Shown in pieces: positions 55,249 to 63,852 of a stretch of DNA of 64,000 bases. Under the pieces are notes generated by a model. It saw only the letters and a program-made list of their open reading frames with translations, had not been told where the DNA came from and ran no database searches. This stretch comes from JAVKBW01 sp964352715 (lineage in GTDB: Bacteria > Pseudomonadota > Alphaproteobacteria > UBA8366 > Aestuariispiraceae). Where the stretch lies: contig CAYGSU010000002.1 of NCBI GenBank assembly GCA_964352715.1, positions 69,613-133,612 of the forward strand. Direction: 5' to 3'. Position numbers and translations under genes: made by a program. Every line of letters starts with the position of its first letter. Within the stretch, counting starts at the first letter, position 1.

Positions 55249-56118
55249 ATGTCGGTACCCAACGCCAAATCTGTCTTGGAGCTACTGAAGCCCATCACCT
55301 GGTTCGCACCGATGTGGGCCTTCGGATGCGGCGTTGTTTCATCCGGCATTCCCGAAGATACACGCTGGCACATACTGGTTGCCGGCGTCATTCTTGCCGG
55401 CCCCATGGTGTGTGGTGCAAGCCAGGCGGTAAACGACTGGTATGACCGTCATGTCGATGCAATCAACCAGCCGGAAAGGCCAATTCCCTCCGGCCGGATA
55501 CCCGGCAAATGGGGCCTCTACATCGCGATTATCTGGACCGTTCTGTCGCTTGGAATAGCGTCGGTTCTGGGTATCTGGGGCTTTTCGGCCGCCGTTGTTG
55601 CGCTGGCGTTCGCCTGGGCGTACAGCGCGCCTCCGTTCCGGCTCAAGAACAACGGCTGGTGGGGCAATTCGGCAGTGGCGATCTGTTACGAAGGCGTTCC
55701 CTGGTTTACGGCTACTGCGATCATGGTCGCTGCCTTTCCCGATTGGCGGGTTCTGGCGCTTGCGGGACTATACAGCGTTGGCGCGCACGGAATCATGACG
55801 TTGAACGATTTCAAGGCGGTTGAGGGTGACCTGAAAATGGGCGTCCGGTCACTGCCGGCGCAACTCGGCGTCGATCGTGCCGCGAAAGTTGCCTGCATAG
55901 TCATGGCGGTGCCGCAGCTTGTCGTTACGCTGCTACTGCACTACTGGGGCTTTGTCTATCATGCGTCCGCTATCATGGCGCTTTTGATTGTCCAGATGAT
56001 TCTCATGGAACGGTTTCTGCGCCAGCCGAAAGAACGGGCGCCCTGGTACAACGCGACGGGAACAACGCTTTATGTGATCGGCATGCTGGTGAGCGCATTC
56101 GCGCTCTATTCGGCATGA
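55249..56118 (+). CDS. bchG: Bacteriochlorophyll synthase (geranylgeranyl transferase)
   Basis: 289 aa UbiA-family prenyltransferase with about 8-9 helices. First Asp-rich motif in ASQAVNDWYDRHVDAINQPERPIPSGR-type region (key residues N, D, D), second in GIMTLNDFKAVEGDLKMG. It esterifies bacteriochlorophyllide with GGPP. It begins a three-gene run with the transporter and bchP. Confidence 0.96.
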   Translation: MSVPNAKSVLELLKPITWFAPMWAFGCGVVSSGIPEDTRWHILVAGVILAGPMVCGASQAVNDWYDRHVDAINQPERPIPSGRIPGKWGLYIAIIWTVLSLGIASVLGIWGFSAAVVALAFAWAYSAPPFRLKNNGWWGNSAVAICYEGVPWFTATAIMVAAFPDWRVLALAGLYSVGAHGIMTLNDFKAVEGDLKMGVRSLPAQLGVDRAAKVACIVMAVPQLVVTLLLHYWGFVYHASAIMALLIVQMILMERFLRQPKERAPWYNATGTTLYVIGMLVSAFALYSA

Positions 56119-56137
56119 TCAGGCGCGGAGAACAGCA

Positions 56138-57508
56138 ATGACGCAACCCGGGCTTTCCTGGATTGGCATTTTCCGTCTTGGCCTTGTCCAGACGGCGTTG
56201 GGCGCGATTGTCGTCCTGACGACGTCCACCCTGAACCGGGTCATGGTTGTCGAGCTGGCGCTGCCGGCAATGCTGCCGGGCGCATTGGTTGCGTTTCACT
56301 ATGCAATCCAGATTTCCCGGCCGCGATGGGGGTATGGATCGGATATCGGCGGGTCGCGGACGCGCTGGATCGTCGGCGGCATGCTGGTTCTGGCGCTGGG
56401 CGGCGTGTTTGCCGCGGGGGCGACGGCGCTTCTGCAGGATAATCAGGTCTATGGCCTGATTGCGTCCGTCGTGGCTTTCGCGATGATCGGCGGTGGTGTT
56501 GGTGCGTCTGGAACATCGCTTCTCGTGCTGCTGGCCAAATCCGTCTCGCCGGAACGCCGGGCGCCAGCCGCGACTATCGTGTGGCTGATGATGATTGCCG
56601 GCATGGTGATAACCGCGACAATCGCCGGGGCCTATCTTGATCCGTTTACGATGAGCCGCCTGATCACCGTCGTCGGTATCGTTTCGGCTGCGGCTGTTGT
56701 CTTGACGGTCGTCGCCGTCTGGAAGATCGAGAAGAAAAGTGCGGCAGGATCAATTGAGCCAGCGCCTGCTGACAAGAAACCGGCACCGTTTTCTGTCGCC
56801 ATTCGTGAAGTCTGGTCCGAACCCAAAGCGCGGCGGTTCTCGATTTTCATTTTTGTATCGATGCTGGCTTACAGCGCGCAGGACCTGATTCTGGAACCGT
56901 TCGCCGGCGCGGTGTTTTCCATGACGCCGGGGGAATCCACGCAGCTTGCGGGCATGCAGCATGGTGGCGTGTTTGTCGGCATGATTCTTGTCGCCATTGT
57001 CGGCGGCGGCTTCGGCCACCGTCGCCTTGGCGCCCTAAGGCTCGGATCCTTGCGGGCCTGGGCGATAGCCGGTTGTCTTGCGTCCGGTGCGGCGTTGTTC
57101 GCGATTGCTGTGGGTGGTTTCTTCAGTTCCCGCTTTCCGCTGGGGCCTGCTGTCTTTGCGCTTGGCGTCGCCAACGGCGCGTTCGCGGTTGCGGCAATCG
57201 GCTCGATGATGGGTCTTGTCAATACCGGCCGGTCATCGCGAGAAGGCACGCGGATGGGTCTTTGGGGGGCTGCCCAGGCCATAGCCTTCGGTCTCGGCGG
57301 CTTTCTCGGAACCGTCGCGATTGATGCGACCCGACAGGTATTCGCTGAACCTGTTGTCGCCTATGCAACGGTGTTCGCTCTTGAAGGCGTTCTATTTCTA
57401 TTTGCTGCCCGGCTCGCCGCGCAGGTCACCTCGGCGCCGGCAGAGCCGGTATCGACAAGTCAACTACCCCCTTCACCTTCGCGCCGTATCGAATTCGCGG
57501 CCAATTAA
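56138..57508 (+). CDS. PucC-family (BCD) transporter between bchG and bchP
   Basis: 456 aa, about 12 helices. VLTTSTLNRVMVVELALPAMLPG and GYGSDIGGSRTRWIVGG match the PucC/LhaA/ORF428 family. The bchG-X-bchP place is that of Rhodobacter ORF428. A role in pigment handling or antenna assembly is likely. It is a paralogue of lhaA in this window; there are no puc genes here to call it PucC. Confidence 0.92.
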   Translation: MTQPGLSWIGIFRLGLVQTALGAIVVLTTSTLNRVMVVELALPAMLPGALVAFHYAIQISRPRWGYGSDIGGSRTRWIVGGMLVLALGGVFAAGATALLQDNQVYGLIASVVAFAMIGGGVGASGTSLLVLLAKSVSPERRAPAATIVWLMMIAGMVITATIAGAYLDPFTMSRLITVVGIVSAAAVVLTVVAVWKIEKKSAAGSIEPAPADKKPAPFSVAIREVWSEPKARRFSIFIFVSMLAYSAQDLILEPFAGAVFSMTPGESTQLAGMQHGGVFVGMILVAIVGGGFGHRRLGALRLGSLRAWAIAGCLASGAALFAIAVGGFFSSRFPLGPAVFALGVANGAFAVAAIGSMMGLVNTGRSSREGTRMGLWGAAQAIAFGLGGFLGTVAIDATRQVFAEPVVAYATVFALEGVLFLFAARLAAQVTSAPAEPVSTSQLPPSPSRRIEFAAN

Positions 57509-57529
57509 CAGATTGTGGTCGGAGATATC

Positions 57530-58735
57530 ATGAAAACATATGATGCCGTCGTTGTTGGAGGAGGGCCGGCCGGTGCGACCGCCGCCCTGGATCTGGTCCG
57601 CAAGGGGCGCGATGTCCTGCTGCTGGATCGAGACGGCCGCATCAAGCCCTGCGGCGGCGCTATACCGCCCCGACTGATCCGAGACTTCAATATTCCCGAT
57701 TCCCAGATCGTCGCTCAGGCGCGGTCTGCCCGGATGATTTCACCGACTGATCATAAGGTCGATATGCCGATTGACGGTGGCTATGTCGGCATGGTCGACA
57801 GGGAATTTTTCGATGAATATCTGCGGGAACGGGCAAGTCTTGCCGGCGCAGAACGTCGCACCGGAACGTTCGTGAGCATCAATCATGATGATACCGGCAG
57901 GGCGATCATTTCCTACATGCCGGGGTCGGGTCGGAACAAGCAGGAGGTGGAACATATCGCCGCCTGGTCCGTAATCGGCGCTGACGGGGCTCGGTCGAAA
58001 GTCGCGCAACAGACCGTTGACGGGGCTGATCGGATTCCCTGTGTTTTCGCCTATCACGAAATCATCGAATCGCCGGCTGAAGACCTGGCGGATTTCGATG
58101 CCAGCCGATGCGATGTTTACTATCAGGGTCGCTTGTCACCGGATTTTTACGCCTGGGTGTTCCCGCATGGAAATACCACCAGTGTCGGCGTTGGTTCCGC
58201 CAACAAGGGCTTTTCGCTGCGCGGCGCCGTCGCGGATTTGAGGCAGCAGGCAAACCTGAACGGAGAAACCATCCGGTGCGAAGGCGCGCCGATTCCCCTG
58301 AAGCCGCTGAAGCGGTGGGATGACGGAAAAACGACCGTTTTGGCCGGCGATGCGGCGGGCATCGTCGCACCGGCATCGGGCGAGGGAATTTACTACGCCA
58401 TGGCCGGCGGCCGGTTTGCTGCGGATGCGGTGGACGAATTCCTGCGTACTGGCAATGCAAAGGCGCTGGCCGGGGCTCGCAAGGCGTTCATGAAAGAGCA
58501 CGGTCGCGTCTTCTGGATTCTCGGCATGATGCAGAAGTTCTGGTATTCCAGCGATAAAAGGCGCGAACGGTTCGTGAGCATTTGCCGCGACCCCGACGTG
58601 CAACGGTTGACTTGGGAAGCCTACATGAACAAGCAGCTGGTTCGGAGCGATCCGATGGCCCATATCAGGATATTCTTCAAGGATCTGGCGCATCTTTTCG
58701 GTGTAGTTTCACCGCATAAAAAGAAGGAAAGCTGA
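57530..58735 (+). CDS. bchP: Geranylgeranyl reductase
   Basis: 401 aa flavoprotein reducing the geranylgeranyl tail of bacteriochlorophyll to phytyl. N-terminal FAD motif DAVVVGGGPAGATAALDL and KPCGGAIPPRL; later LAGDAAGIVAPASGEGIYYAM. ATG 57530 has GGAG 6 bp upstream and is chosen over an earlier in-frame GTG at 57515. Confidence 0.96.
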   Translation: MKTYDAVVVGGGPAGATAALDLVRKGRDVLLLDRDGRIKPCGGAIPPRLIRDFNIPDSQIVAQARSARMISPTDHKVDMPIDGGYVGMVDREFFDEYLRERASLAGAERRTGTFVSINHDDTGRAIISYMPGSGRNKQEVEHIAAWSVIGADGARSKVAQQTVDGADRIPCVFAYHEIIESPAEDLADFDASRCDVYYQGRLSPDFYAWVFPHGNTTSVGVGSANKGFSLRGAVADLRQQANLNGETIRCEGAPIPLKPLKRWDDGKTTVLAGDAAGIVAPASGEGIYYAMAGGRFAADAVDEFLRTGNAKALAGARKAFMKEHGRVFWILGMMQKFWYSSDKRRERFVSICRDPDVQRLTWEAYMNKQLVRSDPMAHIRIFFKDLAHLFGVVSPHKKKES

Positions 58736-58770
58736 AGGGTAGGCTGACGCTTCAGCGTTGTCCCAACCGG

Positions 58771-59400
58771 TTACCGGGGTTCCACGGCTACCGCGACTTC
58801 GTTGCGGCGAAGAAAGGGCAATGTCCAGGGTGGATCATAGAAATAGCTGACCGGCGCTGCGACGGGGCGCCAGGATGAAGTCTCCAGTCGCTTCAGCAGG
58901 TCATCGGTCTTTTCGGCAACAGCAGACCGCTCGGTCGATCCGGTAAACTGAAGCACCGCCATGGTTTGCGCCGGTGTTGTTACGATTTTTACGCGTTCGT
59001 TCGTCGGTGCCGGCGCTGTTTCCCGGATATACGCCCCGGGCAGAAAGAACCGCATGGTCGTTCCTGACTGATCCGTCGATGTTTCGACCGGAACGGTCAT
59101 TTCGATGGCCGCTGCGGGGTCTGACATTTCGACAGGAACAGTCATGGCGACTTTATCCGATGTCGTATTCTCTCCCGATATATAGGCGAACAGAAGCCTG
59201 AAGGCGGCATTCCTTCCATCATCCGTGGCGTCGGCCGCTACACTGGCCTCAGCCGCCAGTCTTTCGCTGTATCGACGCACTTCAAAATCATCTGTGATTC
59301 GCTCCGTCACGGTATAGTCCGGCTGATTGTATTCCGACCGAATGCCAAACACGGAACAGCCCGTCAGAGCGACCAGCGAAAGTAGGGCCAGAAGACGCAT
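58771..59400 (-). CDS. SOUL haem-binding family lipoprotein
   Basis: 209 aa. The signal peptide MRLLALLSLVALTGC ends in a lipobox (LTGC), giving a lipid-anchored periplasmic or outer-membrane protein. The body is a SOUL/HBP domain (YTVTERITDDFEVRRY, KVAMTVPVEM, WTLPFLRRNEVAV). SOUL proteins bind haem or porphyrin. Its position at the PGC edge suggests tetrapyrrole binding in the periplasm. Its ATG overlaps the stop of the small upstream gene as TAATG. Confidence 0.88.
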   Translation of the reverse strand: MRLLALLSLVALTGCSVFGIRSEYNQPDYTVTERITDDFEVRRYSERLAAEASVAADATDDGRNAAFRLLFAYISGENTTSDKVAMTVPVEMSDPAAAIEMTVPVETSTDQSGTTMRFFLPGAYIRETAPAPTNERVKIVTTPAQTMAVLQFTGSTERSAVAEKTDDLLKRLETSSWRPVAAPVSYFYDPPWTLPFLRRNEVAVAVEPR

Positions 59401-59597
59401 TACGGGTTGGATGGCGCGGCGCTGGCCTGTGGCATGACGGTATCGCGTTTGCAGGGATGGCGGTGGTTTTCGATATTCGGGCATCGTCTGTCGCCGCAGC
59501 GCCTGCAGGACAGGTGCAGCGTCATAAATAGGTCCATGCCCTTTCCGGCCGAGGGGTCGAATTCTTTAACGCAGGTTCTACAGGAACAATTGGGCAT
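59400..59597 (-). CDS. Small cysteine-rich, probably zinc-binding protein
   Basis: 65 aa. CSCRTC near the N-terminus and CRRCGDRRCPNIENHRHPC in the second half give two pairs of Cys-x2-Cys plus further Cys/His, as in small zinc-ribbon proteins. Its stop overlaps the SOUL gene start (TAATG), which supports real, coupled translation. I do not know its function, and the ribosome site is weak. Confidence 0.6.
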   Translation of the reverse strand: MPNCSCRTCVKEFDPSAGKGMDLFMTLHLSCRRCGDRRCPNIENHRHPCKRDTVMPQASAAPSNP

Positions 59598-59933
59598 TTT
59601 TCGGGAATAGTCCTTCTCTTCGGGGTTCTGATAGGGAAACCGCCAGTTTTGACGATGGTTTTCAGTAGGTTGCTATATTGAATACGTCGCCGATCGGGAA
59701 ATGGACCAATATCTTTTCCGCCAGTCGAAATTTTTTTCCGCAATTAGATCGATTCTTTCTGATCCAAATATCCGGATGATCCGTAAGGAGATATTGAGAC
59801 AAGCACCTCTAGGACGTCGTTATGGCGTCTGTGGGCAGGAATCGAGGCAACCGTCGGCGATAGCGCTTGCATGGGAAGGAGGATTCCCCTGTGTCAGGTG
59901 CTGAACCGGAATGATGTTGCCCAGGGGGACGGG
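59598..59933. other. Gene-free stretch
   Basis: No convincing coding region on either strand; short open frames here have unlikely composition. AT-rich at 59720-59775, consistent with promoter DNA for the genes on either side. No PpsR site seen. Confidence 0.5.
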
Positions 59934-60143
59934 ATGGACATCAGCGTGAAGTCAATTGACGAGTTTGAACTGAAACTCGACGAAAAATCTGACTCCAATG
60001 GCGATCTGATTATTCACCTGACAACGGATTCCGAGGACCACGTTTCGGTTTTTCTGCCACTTGTCGAAACCAGCATGCTTGCGGCAGCCCTTGCGATGAT
60101 CGCTCAAACACGGCTCAGTCATGCCAAGGTAAAGCTGAACTAG
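59934..60143 (+). CDS. Small hypothetical protein
   Basis: 69 aa, acidic, beta-rich first half (DISVKSIDEFELKLDE, DLIIHLTTDSEDHVSVFLPL) and a helix AAALAMIAQTRL. ATG 59934 has AGGGGGA 5 bp upstream. Family not recognised. It is convergent with the hydrolase gene (10 bp apart). Confidence 0.6.
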   Translation: MDISVKSIDEFELKLDEKSDSNGDLIIHLTTDSEDHVSVFLPLVETSMLAAALAMIAQTRLSHAKVKLN

Positions 60144-60152
60144 AACTGCCCT

Positions 60153-61694
60153 TCACCCGGCCAGCATTGGAAATGTCACACTGATCGCCCATCCGAAGGC
60201 GAGGGCGTTTGACAATCCAGCGACAAGGGGATGGCCGGTCTGTCTGTAGGACCACTGGCTGAAGAATCCGTACACCAGAAAAAACAGAACAATGATTGGT
60301 ATGATGATGATCAGGAAGAAAAGCCGGTCCAGATCAAGCGCGATGGCGGCGCACAGAGATACCAGGAAAGCGAGTTTGGAGGCGAAGTAGGCACCCCGTC
60401 CTGTGCCCGCACCCCGCGTCAACCATTCGTCAGCAAGGAAGTAACACAGGGTTCCGGCGCACATTGCCGCAAGCAGGATCAACCGTTCGCTGCCGGGCAG
60501 GAACGAGGTGATGAAACGGTCGACAGGCATGAAAAGCATCACCGCGCCGTATCCGGCAACGGCCAGGAAGGCCAGACTCAGATTTCGCAGGGAAACCCGT
60601 GTATCCCACCGTTCTGAACCGCCGCGCCGCTGCGCATACAGACAGATCGCCGTGATAATGCCATAGGCTGCAAAATGAAGCGCGAGGTAGTCTGCGACGA
60701 GAACATTCAGGAACTGCGTTGGCGCGATGTAAAGCAAAAGCGGGGTGAGAACCATCGGTGTCAGCAGGGGGAACCACAGTCTGCGCCACGATAATCCTGC
60801 GCCGGCTGCAGGCTCCGAGACAACGGGCAGTAATGGTGCGAGGCTGCGTGCCAATGCCACCACGGCGACAAGCAGCAGCAGGATCCACAGTCCGCGAGCG
60901 TCGAGGCTAATCGGTTCGGGGCGTGGTGTTCCGAATACCCGGTCCAGCCAGGCGACGGTTTCCCGCACAGTTTCCCGGCTGAACAAGACGCTGGCGTGTT
61001 CAACATGCGGGCTGACGGCGAAACGCCGGCCGGTTCCCTGCGCGGGGTCGCCATAGGTTTTGCCGGCTTCGGCCATGTCCGGTGCCGTTGCAAGGCTGAC
61101 AACCCGCGCTGCCTCGTCTCTCAGCGACGCTTCCCATTCGCCGACAATGACCAGCAGATTGCGGGGCGTCGTGGCGGTGACCACGGGCGAAAACATCGAA
61201 ATGGCCACGGTTGCGGCAATATCGGGCGAGGCCTGGGCATAGCGGATCACAATGTCGGATGCCATGGAATGGCCGAGAACAGCCAGCCGCCCGTCACCCA
61301 GCGGGCGCGCGGCCTGCGCAATCTTCACCAGTTCTGAAACCAGCACGCGGGTAGCGCCATCTTCCTCGGTAATGCTGCCGCCCAGTGGCGTCGGGTTGCG
61401 GCCATGACCGGGAAAATCGAAGCTGACCGCGATGTAGCCGTTTTGCGCCAGTCCCAGTGCAATCGACTGCATCAGCTGCTGCGAGCCGGCAAAGCCGTGC
61501 GCAATGGCAACAACGGGTGCACTTTCACCTGATTGCTGTCGATAGATCGTCGCCGGCGTGGACCCGATCTTGATTTCGGTCACGTCGATTCCGTCTTCCG
61601 CCGCGAAAAGGCCGACGAGCGACAGGATCAGCGCCGCAACCGCCGCCACGGCAATAAGCCGGTTCAGGAATACTGCGCGACCGGGGGCTTTCAT
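60153..61694 (-). CDS. Membrane-bound alpha/beta hydrolase, coupled to bciB
   Basis: 513 aa. Layout: one N-terminal membrane helix (residues about 11-33), an alpha/beta hydrolase domain with oxyanion IAHGFAGS, nucleophile elbow GHSMAS and a late His in SPHVEHASVLF (about 40-265), then about seven or eight hydrophobic helices to the end. ATG 61694 overlaps the bciB stop as ATGA. The fusion of a hydrolase with a polytopic membrane domain is unusual. The substrate is unknown; coupling to bciB suggests a link with chlorophyllide or lipid metabolism. Confidence 0.8.
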   Translation of the reverse strand: MKAPGRAVFLNRLIAVAAVAALILSLVGLFAAEDGIDVTEIKIGSTPATIYRQQSGESAPVVAIAHGFAGSQQLMQSIALGLAQNGYIAVSFDFPGHGRNPTPLGGSITEEDGATRVLVSELVKIAQAARPLGDGRLAVLGHSMASDIVIRYAQASPDIAATVAISMFSPVVTATTPRNLLVIVGEWEASLRDEAARVVSLATAPDMAEAGKTYGDPAQGTGRRFAVSPHVEHASVLFSRETVRETVAWLDRVFGTPRPEPISLDARGLWILLLLVAVVALARSLAPLLPVVSEPAAGAGLSWRRLWFPLLTPMVLTPLLLYIAPTQFLNVLVADYLALHFAAYGIITAICLYAQRRGGSERWDTRVSLRNLSLAFLAVAGYGAVMLFMPVDRFITSFLPGSERLILLAAMCAGTLCYFLADEWLTRGAGTGRGAYFASKLAFLVSLCAAIALDLDRLFFLIIIIPIIVLFFLVYGFFSQWSYRQTGHPLVAGLSNALAFGWAISVTFPMLAG

Positions 61695-62926
61695 GAACCG
61701 GGGTCTTCTTCCGCCACCGGGGTAGTGTCCGGACATTCCCCGTCACGCGGTACAAGCCCATAGGGTGCGACCAGCGGCCAAAGATGGGCCGGCACCATGT
61801 TGCGCATCCGGCGCGGCATCTGCCGGCGCAAATGCAGCACGGTTTCCACAGCCTTCATCTCAACCCGCGCTCTGGCGAATTCCAGCCCACGCGGCCCGAT
61901 TTTCGGCATGAGCCATCCCATGACAGGGCGCAGCCAATCAGGCATCGCCCGCAGCGGCAGGCCGCCGGCCGCCCGTTCGACGTTCCCCGCAAAACCTTGA
62001 ACCGCGCCTTTGCGGTTGCCGGCGCTGCCGGGTTCGGACAGCCGGACTTCGCCGTCCAGCAAATCCAGTAACTCTTCGCCCCGTCTATTGCGCACCAGTA
62101 ACCATTGTTCGCCCTGACCGCCCATGTAGCCCACCGTGATATCCGCCAGAACATTCGTGTAGTCGACACAGGTACGGCAGGTCAGCGGGAAAAAGTCCGG
62201 CGGCAGTTTGGAAATCGGCAATTGCAGAAACGGAATGGTGCGAATGCGGCCATCCGAAAAGCGCAATTCAACGCGGTAATCGGCGCGAAATTCAAGATAC
62301 GTGATCGTGTCGGGATCGTCCGACAACAGGGCGAGGAATTCGTGGAAGCGTTCGGTCGTCGTGTTGTCGGAACACGGTGTGCCGATGACATACAGCCGGT
62401 CGAACCCCAGCTCCTGTTCCAGGGCACGCAAGGCATAAACCTGACACGGAATGCCGACCACGGCGAGACGCCGATATCCTTTTTCCAGTGCCGGCTCGAG
62501 CAGGGCCAACAGCGGGGCATAGCCCATCCGCATGCCCCGGCACGCCGCCATGTCTTCCGCCCGGTCGATCAGAACGGGTACCGGCTTCCACCGGTCATCC
62601 GGGTCCGTTGCCATGGTGAGAACGGCATCCACCGCGCCGGTTTCAAGCAGACGCTCGGCCAGTCGCGTCGTTATCCCGGTCCATTGCGCCCCTGGTCTTG
62701 GTGAGGCGAGCGATGCCCTTACCATGCGGCGAAACGGACCGAAATGCGTTTCATCGGGCCGGGCCGCGTCACGGGTGCGGCCATGCACCTGTTCTTCGAG
62801 TTCAGGATATCGGGGCTTTATGAACTGACAGGCTCTGCCGCAGCGGCCGGGGTCCTTCGTCCGCGATACGCCGCAATCGGTACACATGTCACGGTAAGGG
62901 GCGGAGTCCGGTGGCGGTGTGTTCAT
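61691..62926 (-). CDS. bciB: Ferredoxin-dependent 8-vinyl reductase (BciB/FrhB family)
   Basis: 411 aa. FrhB-like flavin/iron-sulphur protein. Cys-rich N-terminus CTDCGVSRTKDPGRCGRAC (residues about 15-33), VVGIPCQVYALRALE, and CRTCVDYTNVLADITVGYMGG match BciB. It reduces the C8 vinyl group of divinyl (proto)chlorophyllide. Neither bciA nor bchJ is in the window. It lies beyond bchP at the right edge of the cluster. Confidence 0.88.
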   Translation of the reverse strand: MNTPPPDSAPYRDMCTDCGVSRTKDPGRCGRACQFIKPRYPELEEQVHGRTRDAARPDETHFGPFRRMVRASLASPRPGAQWTGITTRLAERLLETGAVDAVLTMATDPDDRWKPVPVLIDRAEDMAACRGMRMGYAPLLALLEPALEKGYRRLAVVGIPCQVYALRALEQELGFDRLYVIGTPCSDNTTTERFHEFLALLSDDPDTITYLEFRADYRVELRFSDGRIRTIPFLQLPISKLPPDFFPLTCRTCVDYTNVLADITVGYMGGQGEQWLLVRNRRGEELLDLLDGEVRLSEPGSAGNRKGAVQGFAGNVERAAGGLPLRAMPDWLRPVMGWLMPKIGPRGLEFARARVEMKAVETVLHLRRQMPRRMRNMVPAHLWPLVAPYGLVPRDGECPDTTPVAEEDPGS

Positions 62927-62934
62927 CGGGGGAG

Positions 62935-62952
62935 TGTATCAAGTCACGGACA
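62935..62952. promoter_or_regulatory. Possible PpsR/CrtJ site just upstream of bciB
   Basis: TGTATCAAGTCACGGACA matches TGT-N12-ACA and lies 9 bp from the bciB start. Its centre is less AT-rich than the other sites, and a match of this length is expected by chance about once per 4 kb, so confidence is low. Confidence 0.35.
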
Positions 62953-63050
62953 GGCGGTACCAGTATATTTCAGCGCCAAGCAATTGAATTTTCACCGCAT
63001 TGCCGACTGAAGGTAAGGTTGTCGTTTCGGGCGCGATAAACAGATATTGC

Positions 63051-63314
63051 CTAGCGCAACTGGCTGTCCTTGCTGCCGCGTCGGTTGATCCCCACCTCGA
63101 CCCGATGGGCGTCGCGGACGGATTGGCAGGCGACGCAGGTTCTGACGCCCGGCAAGGCCTTGCGGCGGGCTTCCGGTATTTCCTCGTCGCATTCTTCACA
63201 AAACCTTGCAGCTTCCCCCGACGGCATATTTGCCCGTGCGCGTTTCACCGCATCCGCGATTGTGTCGTCTATCTGATCCTGTACCGCACCATCGCGGGTC
63301 CATCCGCCGGCCAT
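63051..63314 (-). CDS. DksA/TraR family C4 zinc finger protein (YbiI-like)
   Basis: 87 aa. Starts MAGGWTRDGAVQDQIDDT and carries the C4 finger FCEECDEEIPEARRKALPGV...TCVACQ. Short TraR/DksA proteins bind the RNA polymerase secondary channel. ATG 63314 has GGAA 9 bp upstream; a TTG four codons earlier is possible. It is 125 bp upstream of bciB on the same strand. Confidence 0.88.
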   Translation of the reverse strand: MAGGWTRDGAVQDQIDDTIADAVKRARANMPSGEAARFCEECDEEIPEARRKALPGVRTCVACQSVRDAHRVEVGINRRGSKDSQLR

Positions 63315-63492
63315 TGTCGTTTCCAAAAAATATGACTCTGTGACGTCAGATAATAGAAGCCAATAAGCCTCGCTTCAAGGATCGCTGTGATATTCCCCTG
63401 GCGGCAATCGTATCGTGGTTTGTTCTAGGGTCGATGCGAAAATCTACATAATTGGTGTCATACCGGTCAGGTTTGGTCGGAAAGCGGAAATA

Positions 63493-63852
63493 TCAGTAGT
63501 AGGTAACCGCATCATCATGACCGCCGCTGACAGGTGTGTACACGTCGATAAAAATTACTGGCTCGTCGCCGAGACACTGTCCGCCATGGCGCACATCCGA
63601 TGGCACGTACCACATGTCGCCCGGGCCGATTTCCTGAACCTCGTCTCCAACGATGAGGCGCATTCGGCCTTTTATGATGACACTCATCTGTTCGTAAGGG
63701 TGGGAGTGAAGAGGGTAAACCGCCCCGGGCTCGAATTTCGCCCAGTTCAGTTCCTGGTTGGTGCCGGAGGCCAGGGTGCTCCACCAGATTTTCATATCCG
63801 GGAAATACGCGGCTTTTTGCTCCGTTTCCGCCAAGGTCACAATATTCGTCAC
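63493..63852 (-). CDS. Single-domain cupin protein
   Basis: 119 aa cupin. Motif 1 HSHPYEQMSVIIKG (metal His, His, Glu) and motif 2 PGDMWYVPSDVRHGG. A stand-alone cupin; small-molecule binding or isomerase/dioxygenase roles are possible and cannot be told apart here. It is separated from the zinc finger gene by 178 bp without clear features. Nothing was recognised between 63853 and the window end. Confidence 0.88.
   Translation of the reverse strand: MTNIVTLAETEQKAAYFPDMKIWWSTLASGTNQELNWAKFEPGAVYPLHSHPYEQMSVIIKGRMRLIVGDEVQEIGPGDMWYVPSDVRHGGQCLGDEPVIFIDVYTPVSGGHDDAVTYY

Noticed and set aside
59522..59904. Short open frames in 59.5-59.9 kb other than the Cys-rich gene
   Set aside because: No ribosome site, no family pattern, and composition unlike real genes here.
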